This document shows, piece after piece, positions 38,001-46,900 of a DNA stretch of 60,590 nucleotides. The position numbers were made by a program, and so were the translations under genes. Source of the DNA: Acidimicrobiaceae bacterium (GTDB lineage Bacteria > Actinomycetota > Acidimicrobiia > Acidimicrobiales > Aldehydirespiratoraceae); NCBI GenBank assembly GCA_009837445.1, contig VXTM01000030.1:19061-79650 (forward strand). Reading direction: 5' to 3'. The notes beneath the pieces were generated by a model, which did not search any database, was not told where the DNA came from, and worked only from the letters and a program-made list of their open reading frames with translations. Position 1 is the first letter of the stretch, and every line of letters starts with the position of its first letter.

Positions 38001-38541
38001 GCACGTGGGCCTTGTCGTGTCCGTGTTCGACCGGGGCAACCGGCGCGAGACCTCGATGTATCAGAGCTTCGCGACCACTCACGCCGCGCTCGAACGAATG
38101 GTTGAACCTGTGCCGGTCAACCGATTCGCTGCACGCGCCGTAGAACGCACACTGCCCGGCATCGTTTGCAGTCTGCTGTGGGATGAGACCAGGAACGCCA
38201 GGTGGGCGAGCACCGAGGAAATCTCGATGACCCGCAAGTTCCGGCCCTGGTGGGACGCCAATGCTGCTGACCTCACCCCCCATCTTCGGGAGCGCATTGA
38301 GCGCGCCTATCGCTGTCCGGTGCCAGAGGCTGTGTTGATGCCCGATGAAGACCGACTGGTCAGCGATGCTCTCAGCCGCTGGGACAATGTCGAGAGCCGG
38401 CGGATGCGGCTATGGCAGGCTGAGTGGCTCACCGACCTGTTCACGAGTTCCGCCATGACCAGCCTCCGGGATGTCGACTCGCCAGTGGAATTCTCTGGCG
38501 GCAACCGCGCCGCGCAGATCGTCGCACGCCTTCACGCCTAA
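35047..38541 (+). CDS. drmA: DrmA-type superfamily 2 helicase (DISARM)
   Basis: An 1164-aa helicase. Walker A is 'FPTGGGKTEAYLGL' at about residues 499-512; Walker B is the variant 'LWIQDELHLV'; 'VVSTVDKITSF' precedes it. Two zinc pairs (CPRCG, CRQCDY) lie between them. Helicase C-domain motifs are 'GTSVISHGVDLDRLN' and 'YIQATARAGR'. The long N-terminal region (1-450) plus this set is characteristic of DrmA, the DISARM helicase that forms a complex with DrmB on phage DNA ends. GGAG lies 6 bp before ATG. It sits 172 bp after the DrmE-like gene and 16 bp before DrmB. Confidence 0.82.
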   Translation: MTPTTSEMTRAISVPPAGQSQSDSNRREQILVYHLLDTLVERLTDRSGTTHAFPWSPQQEVRIGVLREIYSASQLSAPTPAQAADDDNCREDDGDGARGQVAPAVDNRGVIGVDFVAACDTDTLELVVDIAYALYHPLVPPHAVIAAEAQRRAAGAAGNARRRPSVPVQPHWTRDNRRVSLTIRVPITGLENEVTSEQIPGGDPLEADANAAVSDHYADPEALWKMTRNQTLPVDAALGTPDEYRRALDDRRDADWLPSWPQPRVTVATMRTVEGNIAVSVSVTNEREVAERSVQDLAVYDTRMTVSVKNPSSIVLQRLGFADDDLRYTQAATVMGRGRGCVAKRGSTSNTIVAETLPIHVQHNAVTTRHGVEITYRTLASGYEATLGSIASAMRSFLGAWPIADAADESAQLQRLRDLFEQEVERFELGCRLLRDIPDLSRAFALANRTFAAAKGTDAAWRLFQLVFVVSELGALAGREEASDPALRDELDSVDVLWFPTGGGKTEAYLGLIAVGLFFDRLRGKERGTTAWLLFPLRMLSVQQLARICDIVHHAECIRADEALGGDPFALGYLVGASNTPNRLPNPERNGWWPGLSEFASWSTVDRDARRLVSECPRCGSADGVGLDTDQDDQRLLHVCRQCDYILPIHSSDEEVTRHQPAVVVSTVDKITSFAWNGQLTSFNRGPRKRCPQHGWYTHSACMVKDCTTNPATHTEPTGFRDPPPALWIQDELHLVREELGVFAGHYHTLLAELAAGAGHHPPKVIAATATIEQYEDQLSQVYGRKPRMFPVGGPTLRRSFYTEVTDDIRRLYLGVLPAGGGTVKVDLAATITTLLVEQIHELTDDPSPLIAAQRATGVTLDVHDAQALLFDYELALAYVNAKAHGVTVQEDIHRLSESLINAGSDRVRSEHLTGETPLGELAGVIAAIQGDTTSTPRSDRIRALVGTSVISHGVDLDRLNFEVLAGMPPSYAHYIQATARAGRTHVGLVVSVFDRGNRRETSMYQSFATTHAALERMVEPVPVNRFAARAVERTLPGIVCSLLWDETRNARWASTEEISMTRKFRPWWDANAADLTPHLRERIERAYRCPVPEAVLMPDEDRLVSDALSRWDNVESRRMRLWQAEWLTDLFTSSAMTSLRDVDSPVEFSGGNRAAQIVARLHA

Positions 38542-38557
38542 ACCCGGCGGCGAACAG

Positions 38558-40378
38558 ATGCAACGATCCACTACTCAGGTCCTCTACCGATACCTCCCCG
38601 GCAGGGTGTTCCCCCACGAGGACGGGTTCATCGCCGAGGTCCACCACATCAACGGAGCCCGAGTCAGCAACCTCAACACCACCGTCCTGCTCAACGAACT
38701 GACGAATGAGCTTCGCCGCTGGATGCCTGAGCAAATCGGCCTTCCAAACCCCCGTTCCAACCCCAACGAGTTCCTCATCCTCGAACCTGAGGAAGTCTCC
38801 TGGGATGTCTCACCGCTGACCTTCGAGTGCCTCAACCCGAGGTGCCAGCGCGTCTACCGATGGTTCCGCCAGGACCGAGTTGTCGCCGACACTGACGCCA
38901 GCGCACAGATTCGCTGCCGTCACTGCAACAGCAAGATGCGGCAACTGAGGTACCTCACGGCACACAACTGCGGAATCATGCAGCCGCTTCACACCCAGCG
39001 CTGTCCGAACTGCGCCAACACCGACGACATGTATCTCGAGGACCTCGGATCGTTCCGGTCCTCGTCGTGGCGGTGCCGTCAGTGCGGCGCCGCCCTGAGC
39101 ACTCGCTTCACGCCGTGCAGATGCGGGATGTACGCGCCCAGGGGCAGCCAGCCATACCAGTTGGGCTTTACCGCACGCGACCAACAACTCTGGTACCCAC
39201 AAACGCTCACGATCATCAACATCTCCGGACAGACCTACGACAACCTTCAGCGCCACCCCCATCGCGGTGTCGCAGCACTGGCATCCTGGCTCAGCGACCA
39301 ACGGGATCTCTCGGTGTCGCTCGCAGAACTCGACCGACCCGACGGCAGTACACGCATGTCGGCGCAAGAGTGGGACGAACAGGAACAGAGGCTTCGAACA
39401 GCCGGAGTCGACGAGTCGATCATCGATGACATGCGTGCACAAAGGGGGCCAGCAACCACGGGAGTCGCTGCCGTGGCTTCTGACGTGCCAGCCGAGGTCG
39501 TAGAACTCGCGGCGCAGCGTCCCATGGTCGAACGGGCCGGACTCTTCGACGTCAAGATCGTCGATGACCGCAAGAGCTACGCCGACATATGCGCCGCCGC
39601 CTCAGGCACGGCACTCACAGACGCCGAGGCAACCTCCACCAAGATTCGATCCTTGGGCATCGAGGACATCTCCGTCACGCAGCGGTTCCCTATTGCTCTG
39701 GCAAGCTACGGATTCACACGCGTAAGTCGCGAACCCGGGTCGAGTCACCTGCAGAGCTACGCCAAAGCCAACAGGTACGGCGGAAAGACCCCCATCTTCG
39801 CAGTGCCGGCTGATACCGAAGCGCTGATGGTCACCTTCGACGCGCGTTACATACTCGGCTTCCTGGCTCACGAAGGTCTCTACAGTTCAACGGTTCCCGC
39901 CGACGGGCGCGACGCCAAACTCATGCTCGCCGCCATCTTTGCAGCCGACCCTACGACCGGCGGCCACGGCGCCGCCAGCACGGCGCGTCGCCTTGTGCAC
40001 TCCGCGTCGCACGCACTTCTGCGGGCTCTAGATGACGGCCAGAGCGGCTTCGGCGAGTCGAGCCTGGCCGAGTGGATCGTGCCCGACGCACTCACCACCG
40101 CCATCTACGTCGCCTCCTACAGCGACTTCACCCTTGGTGCCCTAGACACCGTCCTCCGTCGCCGGCTAACGCCCTGGTTGCGCCGCACAGCCGACGACGT
40201 GAACCACTGCGACAACGACCCAATGTGTGCCCAAGTGTCCTCCCACAAGCCCCATGCCGCATGCGACCGCTGCCTTCACCTGTCATTCGGGTGCCGCAAC
40301 TGGAACGAGGACCTCAATCGGCGCGTATTGCGACGCTTCTGGCTCTGGAGCCGTCAACAGGCGGCCGACAACCCGTGA
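38558..40378 (+). CDS. drmB: DrmB-type DUF1998 protein (DISARM)
   Basis: The product is 606 aa from ATG 38558; a GTG-type start at 38471 would overlap drmA by 71 bp and is less likely. It has many metal-binding pairs: 'CLNPRC', 'CRHC', 'CPNC', 'CRQC', 'CRCG', and a C-terminal DUF1998 cluster 'CDNDPMCAQVSSHKPHAACD' then 'RCLHLSFGCRNWNEDLNRR'. DUF1998 proteins accompany helicases in DISARM, where DrmB stimulates and positions DrmA. Also visible is 'RRLVHSASHALLRAL', the conserved H-S-x-x-H helix of this family. Its TGA overlaps the GTG of the next small ORF. Confidence 0.82.
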   Translation: MQRSTTQVLYRYLPGRVFPHEDGFIAEVHHINGARVSNLNTTVLLNELTNELRRWMPEQIGLPNPRSNPNEFLILEPEEVSWDVSPLTFECLNPRCQRVYRWFRQDRVVADTDASAQIRCRHCNSKMRQLRYLTAHNCGIMQPLHTQRCPNCANTDDMYLEDLGSFRSSSWRCRQCGAALSTRFTPCRCGMYAPRGSQPYQLGFTARDQQLWYPQTLTIINISGQTYDNLQRHPHRGVAALASWLSDQRDLSVSLAELDRPDGSTRMSAQEWDEQEQRLRTAGVDESIIDDMRAQRGPATTGVAAVASDVPAEVVELAAQRPMVERAGLFDVKIVDDRKSYADICAAASGTALTDAEATSTKIRSLGIEDISVTQRFPIALASYGFTRVSREPGSSHLQSYAKANRYGGKTPIFAVPADTEALMVTFDARYILGFLAHEGLYSSTVPADGRDAKLMLAAIFAADPTTGGHGAASTARRLVHSASHALLRALDDGQSGFGESSLAEWIVPDALTTAIYVASYSDFTLGALDTVLRRRLTPWLRRTADDVNHCDNDPMCAQVSSHKPHAACDRCLHLSFGCRNWNEDLNRRVLRRFWLWSRQQAADNP

Positions 40379-40575
40379 CCGCACTTCTGGACCCGGCGTG
40401 CTGGGCAGAGCGGCTCGCCATCGCGGCGGATGGCCGCTGCGTGTTCGACCAACTCGCCGCCATTGTCCCTTTCACTGACGCCGACGGTGCGGCAAGCACA
40501 CGAGGTGCTGAACTCGCTCTCGTCGGAGACCTCGTCGCTGTGAGAGTATCGCCGCCTCCAGCACCGATCCGGTAG
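40375..40575 (+). CDS. Small ORF at the DrmC position
   Basis: Sixty-six codons beginning GTG in a four-base GTGA overlap with drmB and ending 106 bp before the methylase gene. The product opens 'VTALLDPACWAERLAIAADG' and is helical then strand-like ('GAELALVGDLVAVRV'). DISARM loci normally have DrmC (phospholipase D family) here; no HxK motif exists in this ORF. It may be the truncated start of DrmC, or an independent small protein. Translation coupling is the main evidence that it is expressed. Confidence 0.45.
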   Translation: MTALLDPACWAERLAIAADGRCVFDQLAAIVPFTDADGAASTRGAELALVGDLVAVRVSPPPAPIR

Positions 40576-40681
40576 CGCCCTCGGACCGGAGGACGCCGAC
40601 GACACCCGTCGTTGCCTGCACCATACTGGACGCCAACAAGGCAATCATCGCCCTCAGACACCCCAAGCCGACACCAAGTAC

Positions 40682-42637
40682 ATGAGCACCAAATCCACGA
40701 CGATCACACGAAGCGTCCTACGACACCTAGACGCCGACGCACTCACAGCCGCAGCCCGACGGGAGAGCCGGGCCCGACAGTGGCATCTGCCCCCAACGAG
40801 CGTCTACCGCTGGTGGGCGCGACGTACGGAGACCGTCACGGGAGCAATCATCGACGCCGTCGCCACTGACTCTCCGAAGGGCAACCGCCTGCTCATCGCT
40901 GATCCCTTCGCTGGTGGCGGCGTCATCGCACTTGCCGCCCTGCTGCGAGGCCACCGCATCTACGCACAGGATGTCAACCCCTGGGCGGCCCGCAGTCTGG
41001 CCACGATGCTCAGCCTGCCCGCCCCACCCGAACTCGACGCGGCCGCAGACCGGCTACATGAAGCGAACGCACATCACCTCGCATCCGCGTACACGACGAC
41101 CCTGACCGACGGAACCCCGGCCACCGTCAGCAACACACTGCGAGTGGCCACCGGTTCATGCCCAAGATGCGAGACCACCCTCCGGCTGTTCCCAGCCGCC
41201 CTCGTATCACTGACCAAGAGGATCGACCACGGAGGAGACACCGGCTTCCTGGCCTGTCCCGCAGGACACGTACACCTGGGCACAGCCGCCAAGCGCACCG
41301 GCTGTGTTACCTGTGGCCGCTATGTCCAGCCCTCCGCGCGCTATACGACGCGACGCATCGCCAAGTGCGCGCAGTGTCATTGGAGCGGCAAGCTGACCGA
41401 ACTGGCTGGCCACACCGGCTTCGGATGGGACGTCGTTCTTGTGGAGCGCATCTCCTCCAGCCGTCGCCGCCGCGAAATCGGACCCCCCACCCAGGCCGAA
41501 CTCACGGCAGCCGACGACGCGAACTGGCACCCCAAACAGCAGCTGCCCGCCATCGCCGTCGGCATGGAAACGACAACGCTGCTAGGTCACGGCATACGGC
41601 ATTGGCACCAGATCTACCCTGATCGCCAGCGCGCCATCCTTGAGTCACTCCTCCAATCCTGCACAACCGCCGCAGACGGCGACCCGCAAGTCCTGCGAGC
41701 ACTTGAGGCTGCCATCATCGGAGCCACCGAAATGGCTGGCTACCTGTCCCGCTGGGACCCAAGATACCTGAAGGCGTACGAAGCCGTTGCCAACCACCGC
41801 TTCAACTTCACAACCCTTGCGGCTGAGCCCAACGTCTGGGGAGCACACGGGGCTGGCCGCGGAACAGTCGAGAGGCGCCTCGCTCACATCGCAAAGGCGT
41901 CAACCTGGCTCGAAGAGAAGATTGGACGATCGCTACGCGTTGACGGGCCCCGCCCATCAGAGACCCGACGCACGGCCGTGCCCGCAGCGCTGGATGCTCG
42001 CATAGTCGTAGGCGGCAGCCAGCGACTAACAGCCTCAGCATCGAGCCTCGACGCCGTCGTGACCGACCCGCCATACCACGACGATGTCCAATACGCGGAG
42101 CTATCCAACATCTTCCGTGCATGGGCAGGCGGACCGACAGGCTCCTTGCGCGGTGACATCATCGTGAACAGACACGCCGACGGGGCCGACACGGTTGCCT
42201 ACCAGCAACTCCTCACCGAAGTGTTCCTAGAAACGCTCCGAACTCTCCGACCCGGCGGCCACCTCATCCTCAGCTACGCGAATCGCCACCCGGACGCGTG
42301 GGTAGCACTCTTCGATGCCCTCCAGGCGGCGGGGTACCAAACCGCCGGATACACAGTCGTGCACAGCGAGAACGAGACCGACCACGCCAAGGCGGGGCGC
42401 CGGGCCTGCATGCTCGACATTCTCATAGACCTAGTGCGTCGCGAGGAGGTAGTCGAGCAATACTGTCCTCAAGATCCTCCGATCAGCAATGAAGAGGAGT
42501 TCTGCCACAAGGTCGGAAGCTTCGCGTTGCGCATCGGACAGCTTAGTGAAGAGTGGGCGAAGGAGTTCACCCATGCCGTCCGTCAGTCTGCGTTCCTCAG
42601 TGAGCATTCTCCTAAGGACGAAGCTGAGGGATGCTAA
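40682..42637 (+). CDS. COG1743/DUF1156-like adenine-specific DNA methyltransferase
   Basis: A 651-aa methyltransferase. 'VYRWWARRTETVTGAII' (residues 41-57) resembles the 'vHpwWARRPla' start of COG1743. The SAM motif is 'DPFAGGGVIALAAL' (74-87), and the catalytic DPPY with 'TDPPYHDDVQYAELSN' lies at 462-465, so the order is SAM site then DPPY, with an insert carrying zinc ribbons (CPRC, CVTC, CAQC) between. Class 2 DISARM normally uses a C5-cytosine methylase and class 1 a different adenine methylase, so this looks like a substitution from another system (for example PglXI-type BREX). Start ATG is the first in frame. Confidence 0.8.
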   Translation: MSTKSTTITRSVLRHLDADALTAAARRESRARQWHLPPTSVYRWWARRTETVTGAIIDAVATDSPKGNRLLIADPFAGGGVIALAALLRGHRIYAQDVNPWAARSLATMLSLPAPPELDAAADRLHEANAHHLASAYTTTLTDGTPATVSNTLRVATGSCPRCETTLRLFPAALVSLTKRIDHGGDTGFLACPAGHVHLGTAAKRTGCVTCGRYVQPSARYTTRRIAKCAQCHWSGKLTELAGHTGFGWDVVLVERISSSRRRREIGPPTQAELTAADDANWHPKQQLPAIAVGMETTTLLGHGIRHWHQIYPDRQRAILESLLQSCTTAADGDPQVLRALEAAIIGATEMAGYLSRWDPRYLKAYEAVANHRFNFTTLAAEPNVWGAHGAGRGTVERRLAHIAKASTWLEEKIGRSLRVDGPRPSETRRTAVPAALDARIVVGGSQRLTASASSLDAVVTDPPYHDDVQYAELSNIFRAWAGGPTGSLRGDIIVNRHADGADTVAYQQLLTEVFLETLRTLRPGGHLILSYANRHPDAWVALFDALQAAGYQTAGYTVVHSENETDHAKAGRRACMLDILIDLVRREEVVEQYCPQDPPISNEEEFCHKVGSFALRIGQLSEEWAKEFTHAVRQSAFLSEHSPKDEAEGC

Positions 42638-42805
42638 GCGAGCATTCCCAAGGGATATAGAACCGATTCACAACCACTTGACTTACCGAGAACGGTCAAC
42701 GCCCCCGCTCTAGACAGGTACGCCCCGCCAAGTTGCAGCTACGCCGACGCCCATGAGCGATCACGACATGATCCGCGTTCAGGGGCTAACCCACATGTGG
42801 CGGTC

Positions 42806-43879
42806 CTATTTCCCTCGAGCCTTGCCGATCTCCGTCTGGATCCATTGGTCGAGATCTGCTGCTGCGGACATTATGGATTCTTCAAGGTACGACATACTGC
42901 TGCGAAGAGACTCGTATCGACTCATGGCTTTCAGCGGATCTGTCTCGTTTCCGAGGGCAGTTGCGCGTCGCGTCCAACCCTCGATTGGAATCACGGTGTG
43001 GCGCTGCGTCCAGTCTGCTTCCAGGTCAACTGCTATCCGGTCGTAGCTTTCTCGGTAGTCTGGATCGACCCAAAGGCCAACGAGGTCCTTCTTCTGGATC
43101 GCTTTGGCGAGATCATGTTGCCATTGTGCAACTTCCAACATCTTCTTGGCCTCAAGTCCGAACGGATTCTCCTGAACCAAGAAATCAAAGTCCTTCTTGA
43201 CTGCGAGGATGCACTTGTGGGCATTGTCGGCGAGCACGTCCGACAGGTCGGGTAGCCGATCAGGTAGCGCTCTGCGAAGTTTATCCGCGAGCAGACTCTT
43301 GTCGACAGCAGAGAAGTCGATCTTGCCGTTACGCGTCGGGAGGTATCGTCGTGCGACGCTGGTGTATTCGTCCGTTGAGGAATAGGAATGTTTGAAGAAT
43401 GACAGTTGACCCAGTCGGACGAACAGGTCGCAGCATAGAAGGTAGTATCGTCCGGCGACGGCCCTGATGATCGTGTCGTGTCTGAGCCCGACGTGGTACA
43501 GTTCGTTGCGATACTTGTGAGCTATAGCGATGAACTGTTTCTCAATACTAGTCAGATCTCCCATCTCCTCTAGCACATGCAGTTTGGGGTTCAGGTGTTG
43601 TCCTCGGATCTTCTTGCGCTGTTCTGGCTGCAAGAGGACAACCGTAGAGTCGTCATCGATCTCGGCTTCAGGGTTGTCTCTGGCGATCGCTTGAGTGGCC
43701 TTATGGATTCCAGCCCACAGGTTGTCCCTCTTCAAGCGGTCAGTGCACTGGCGATGCACAACAAGCTCCGTGGCGTTGTCGATCAGCACCAGAGCCAAAC
43801 GGCTATTGATTGGATGGTCGGTTGACAGTTCGCGTGCAGCGCGATCCAACTGCTCAACTATCGTAAGGATGTATCTCAT
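42806..43879 (-). CDS. HEPN-like protein, partner of the nuclease-STAND gene
   Basis: A 357-aa helical protein. Near the N-terminus 'INSRLALVLIDNATELVVHR' and 'KQFIAIAHKYRNELYHVGLRHD' resemble a HEPN fold; the second contains Arg124-x4-His129 (RNELYH), the RX4-6H catalytic pattern of HEPN ribonucleases. It continues 'GRYYLLCCDLFVRLGQ'. The C-terminal half is charged and helical ('VKKDFDFLVQENPFGLEAKKMLEVAQWQHD'), with no family I recognise. Composition is less GC-rich than its upstream neighbour. It follows the 1343-aa gene by 45 bp on the same strand, so they form a likely operon. Intact. Confidence 0.65.
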   Translation of the reverse strand: MRYILTIVEQLDRAARELSTDHPINSRLALVLIDNATELVVHRQCTDRLKRDNLWAGIHKATQAIARDNPEAEIDDDSTVVLLQPEQRKKIRGQHLNPKLHVLEEMGDLTSIEKQFIAIAHKYRNELYHVGLRHDTIIRAVAGRYYLLCCDLFVRLGQLSFFKHSYSSTDEYTSVARRYLPTRNGKIDFSAVDKSLLADKLRRALPDRLPDLSDVLADNAHKCILAVKKDFDFLVQENPFGLEAKKMLEVAQWQHDLAKAIQKKDLVGLWVDPDYRESYDRIAVDLEADWTQRHTVIPIEGWTRRATALGNETDPLKAMSRYESLRSSMSYLEESIMSAAADLDQWIQTEIGKARGK

Positions 43880-43924
43880 CGTTTCTCCTGCGTCTATTGT
43901 TGGTCGTCTTGCCTTGGAACAGCA

Positions 43925-46900
43925 TCAGAGCAGATGATCCATGGCAGCATCGACATCTACTCCCCATTCGAGCGCGAGATGCTGAGCATGGATCAGTCTT
44001 GCCAACTCATCGGAGACGTCGCCGAGCGCAGCCACTGTTGTGATCTGCTCCGCAAGGCTGGGAGCGGTGCTGGTGCCGTCTCGTTCTGCTTGGACTCGCT
44101 CTGTGAACTGCTTGAGGACGCCGCACACGATGTTGATGACCGGATCGTCCTGCGGCATGCCCGAGATTCGCTCCAGGACTGCCTCAAGTTCTTCCTCGGC
44201 AGCGCCGATGGCGGCTCGGGTGCTCTCATGGTCCTGTTGCCCTTCAGGCAGGCTGAAGACAGCCGAGAGCACCAGGAGCGAGTCGCAGGCCTGCACGACT
44301 GTGTCCGCGAGCTCACTGGGGCGCGGTGGGGGCAGCCCGTTGAGGCCTTCGGGGTTCGGTTCGGCATGAAGGCTCTGCGTGAGCCTCATTGCGAGGCTGG
44401 GGACGGGCCTGTGTCGCCGGAGCGGTACTAAGAGGTACGTCTCGCCTGGCTGTCGGACCGGGTCGAGGGCTGCCGCTAGTTCCGCGGCCGCTTCGTGCCA
44501 ATCGACTACGGAGTCGAGTTCGACACACACGCTGTACTCGCTCATAGCAGTCTCCTGGGTCGAGTCGAAGACCCGCGCCCTTAGCCCGGTCTCTCGGCAT
44601 GTGGACTGGACTTCCTTGCGGCGCTTCTGGTGACGCCGGTTCCTGGCTCTGCGGCATGTGGAGGCGGCTCGGCGCAGCGCCGTGCCGCTCTGCCCGTTGA
44701 GGGCGCTTGATCTGATCGCGGCGGCGTCTGCATCGTTGTTGGCCAACTCCTTGACCAGCGCATAGAGGTCTTCCAGCACAGATCGCAGGGTGGTCAGCGC
44801 GGCCGGATGGCTGTCGATGCCTGTGAGTCGCCACGGCTCTTGGAGTGCTCCGGTGAGATGGGTGGTGAGGACGGTGTTTGAGATGTAGGCCGCCAACGTC
44901 AGGTATTCGTCGCGGCCTTGGATCAGTCTCGGGATGACGTTTCCGCTGATATCGAGGATGAGCGCCGACAGGGGGTCTGTAAGTTCTGGGGGCTTGTGCT
45001 CTGTGATGGCGATGTCACCTATCCCCGCATGTCGGAGAGGCGGCCTCATCTGTGTTGCCGTGTGGTGGAGCGCGGCGTGGCGCTGGTCGAAGTCGTGGCG
45101 GGGTGGTTGCCCGGTGACGATCACCGTTCCGATCTGGTGTGCGAGGTCGGCCGCTTCTTCGAGCATGGGAAGCGCCGCGTGCAGTCTCGTGGAGTCTGCT
45201 TCGCCCAGTTCGGCCAGAGCGACGCGAGTGCGTGCTTGAACCCATGCGGTGCCAGTTCTAGGGCGCTGGTACTGGCGCGAGAGCTGGCTGGTTCCGATGC
45301 CAAGACTGCCGTGTAGCACATGATTGCCGGGGAGTACCGCGTTGATGTCGACGGAGTCGATCCGCGGAAGGCATGACAACAGGAGCCGCCCCAGGCTGTG
45401 GGCTTGAGCGTCGGGATCCTGCTGTGCAGCCTCTGGAAGGTGCATGAATTGCGCGCTCACGACGTGATTGCCATCGCGGTGTTGAACCTCCAGCAGGGTT
45501 ATCCCGGGCTGGTCGGCGCGGACGCGCTGCATCACGGCAACTTCCCCGCCGACGACCTCCACGACCTGTTGGGCCAGATCCGGGGCAATGTCATAGGCGG
45601 CAGCGACACAGTCCGCGTATATCTCCACTGAAGCCTCCCGTAGCGACACCGCGAGAGGGCTGTCCTCTTGGAAGGCTTCGCTCAAGGCGGCGACCGTGTC
45701 CGGACCGATGCCTGAGAGAGTTGCCAGGATCTGGCTCGCCTTCTTGGGATCGTCTGCGGATGCAACAAGCTGCGCGATGGTGTCGTGGCCGAGGGCTTCC
45801 ACCAGCTGTGAGCGTGTGTCGCTTCCTGGGGCGGCGACGAGTTCTTGCCATGCATGGTGGAAGGCGGCAGGGAGGAGACTGGGGGGCTCGACCTCCGCTA
45901 TCCCCAGGCCGAAGAGCAGCGGGCGCGTCGACGGCGGGACATCGTGCCGGTCCGCGATCGCGCTCCAACGCCTCACCCGGTCGCGGAAATCGCCAAGGCG
46001 CAAACCCTGGAGACACCCAGCGACACGCATCAGGCTCAGGTCTTCTTCGCGGAACGCGTCGATCACCGCGTCTCGCATTTGAGGGTTGTCGGTGAGCACA
46101 GCCGCGATGAACCGGTGGAGCTGCGACGCTGCAATGAGGGGGATCACTCTGGTGATGGTCTGGCCCAGAGTCGGCGGTGGCCGGTCATGGATGGCCTCAC
46201 AGATCGCCGCGGATCGCAGCCGGTGCAGGCCTACTATCCGTCCGCGCCGTTCCACGACGAGATGCTCCGCGTCGAGCCGCTCCAACGCAGCCCGCAGATC
46301 AAAGTCCGACATGCCACACGCCCTCGCCATGTCAACAGTAGAAATCTCCGCTGACCAGCGGTCTGCTGTGGCTGCCAGAGTCAACACTTCAAGCTCGCGG
46401 CTACGTTCCTGTTGGATGCGCGCGTTGACCTGATCGCCGATCACCTCGCCCAGCCGTTGTCCGCGCGTCAGCAGGTGCGTGAACTCCAGCGTGAGCCCAT
46501 CTGCCTGCTCGAAGGCCTCCCTCCAGTGCGGAGCGGTGGTCGCGCCCCGGCGCTTGAGGCCGCCGTAGATCGTCTCAGCAGCCTGCTCGTCCAGCCGCAC
46601 CGCGACTGTCGCGCACTCTGCCAACCCACCGAGAACCGTCAGATCTTCCTCTCGTGCGGTGCAAACAAGCAACAGACCCGACACAGCTGCTGCCTCTCTT
46701 CGAAGCCGAGCCCAGCCCATGAAGTCGCCAGTACCGGCAGAGTCCACCAAGAACCCGACCGGAGACCGCGACGAAACCCCATAGGCACGGGCTAGGCGGA
46801 TGATGTCTGTGACATCCTCGACGGCGAGACGCCGCACACGGAACCACAGCACCTCTGGACTGTGGTGCGGGATAGTCCACAACACTGCGCTCTTCCCGAC

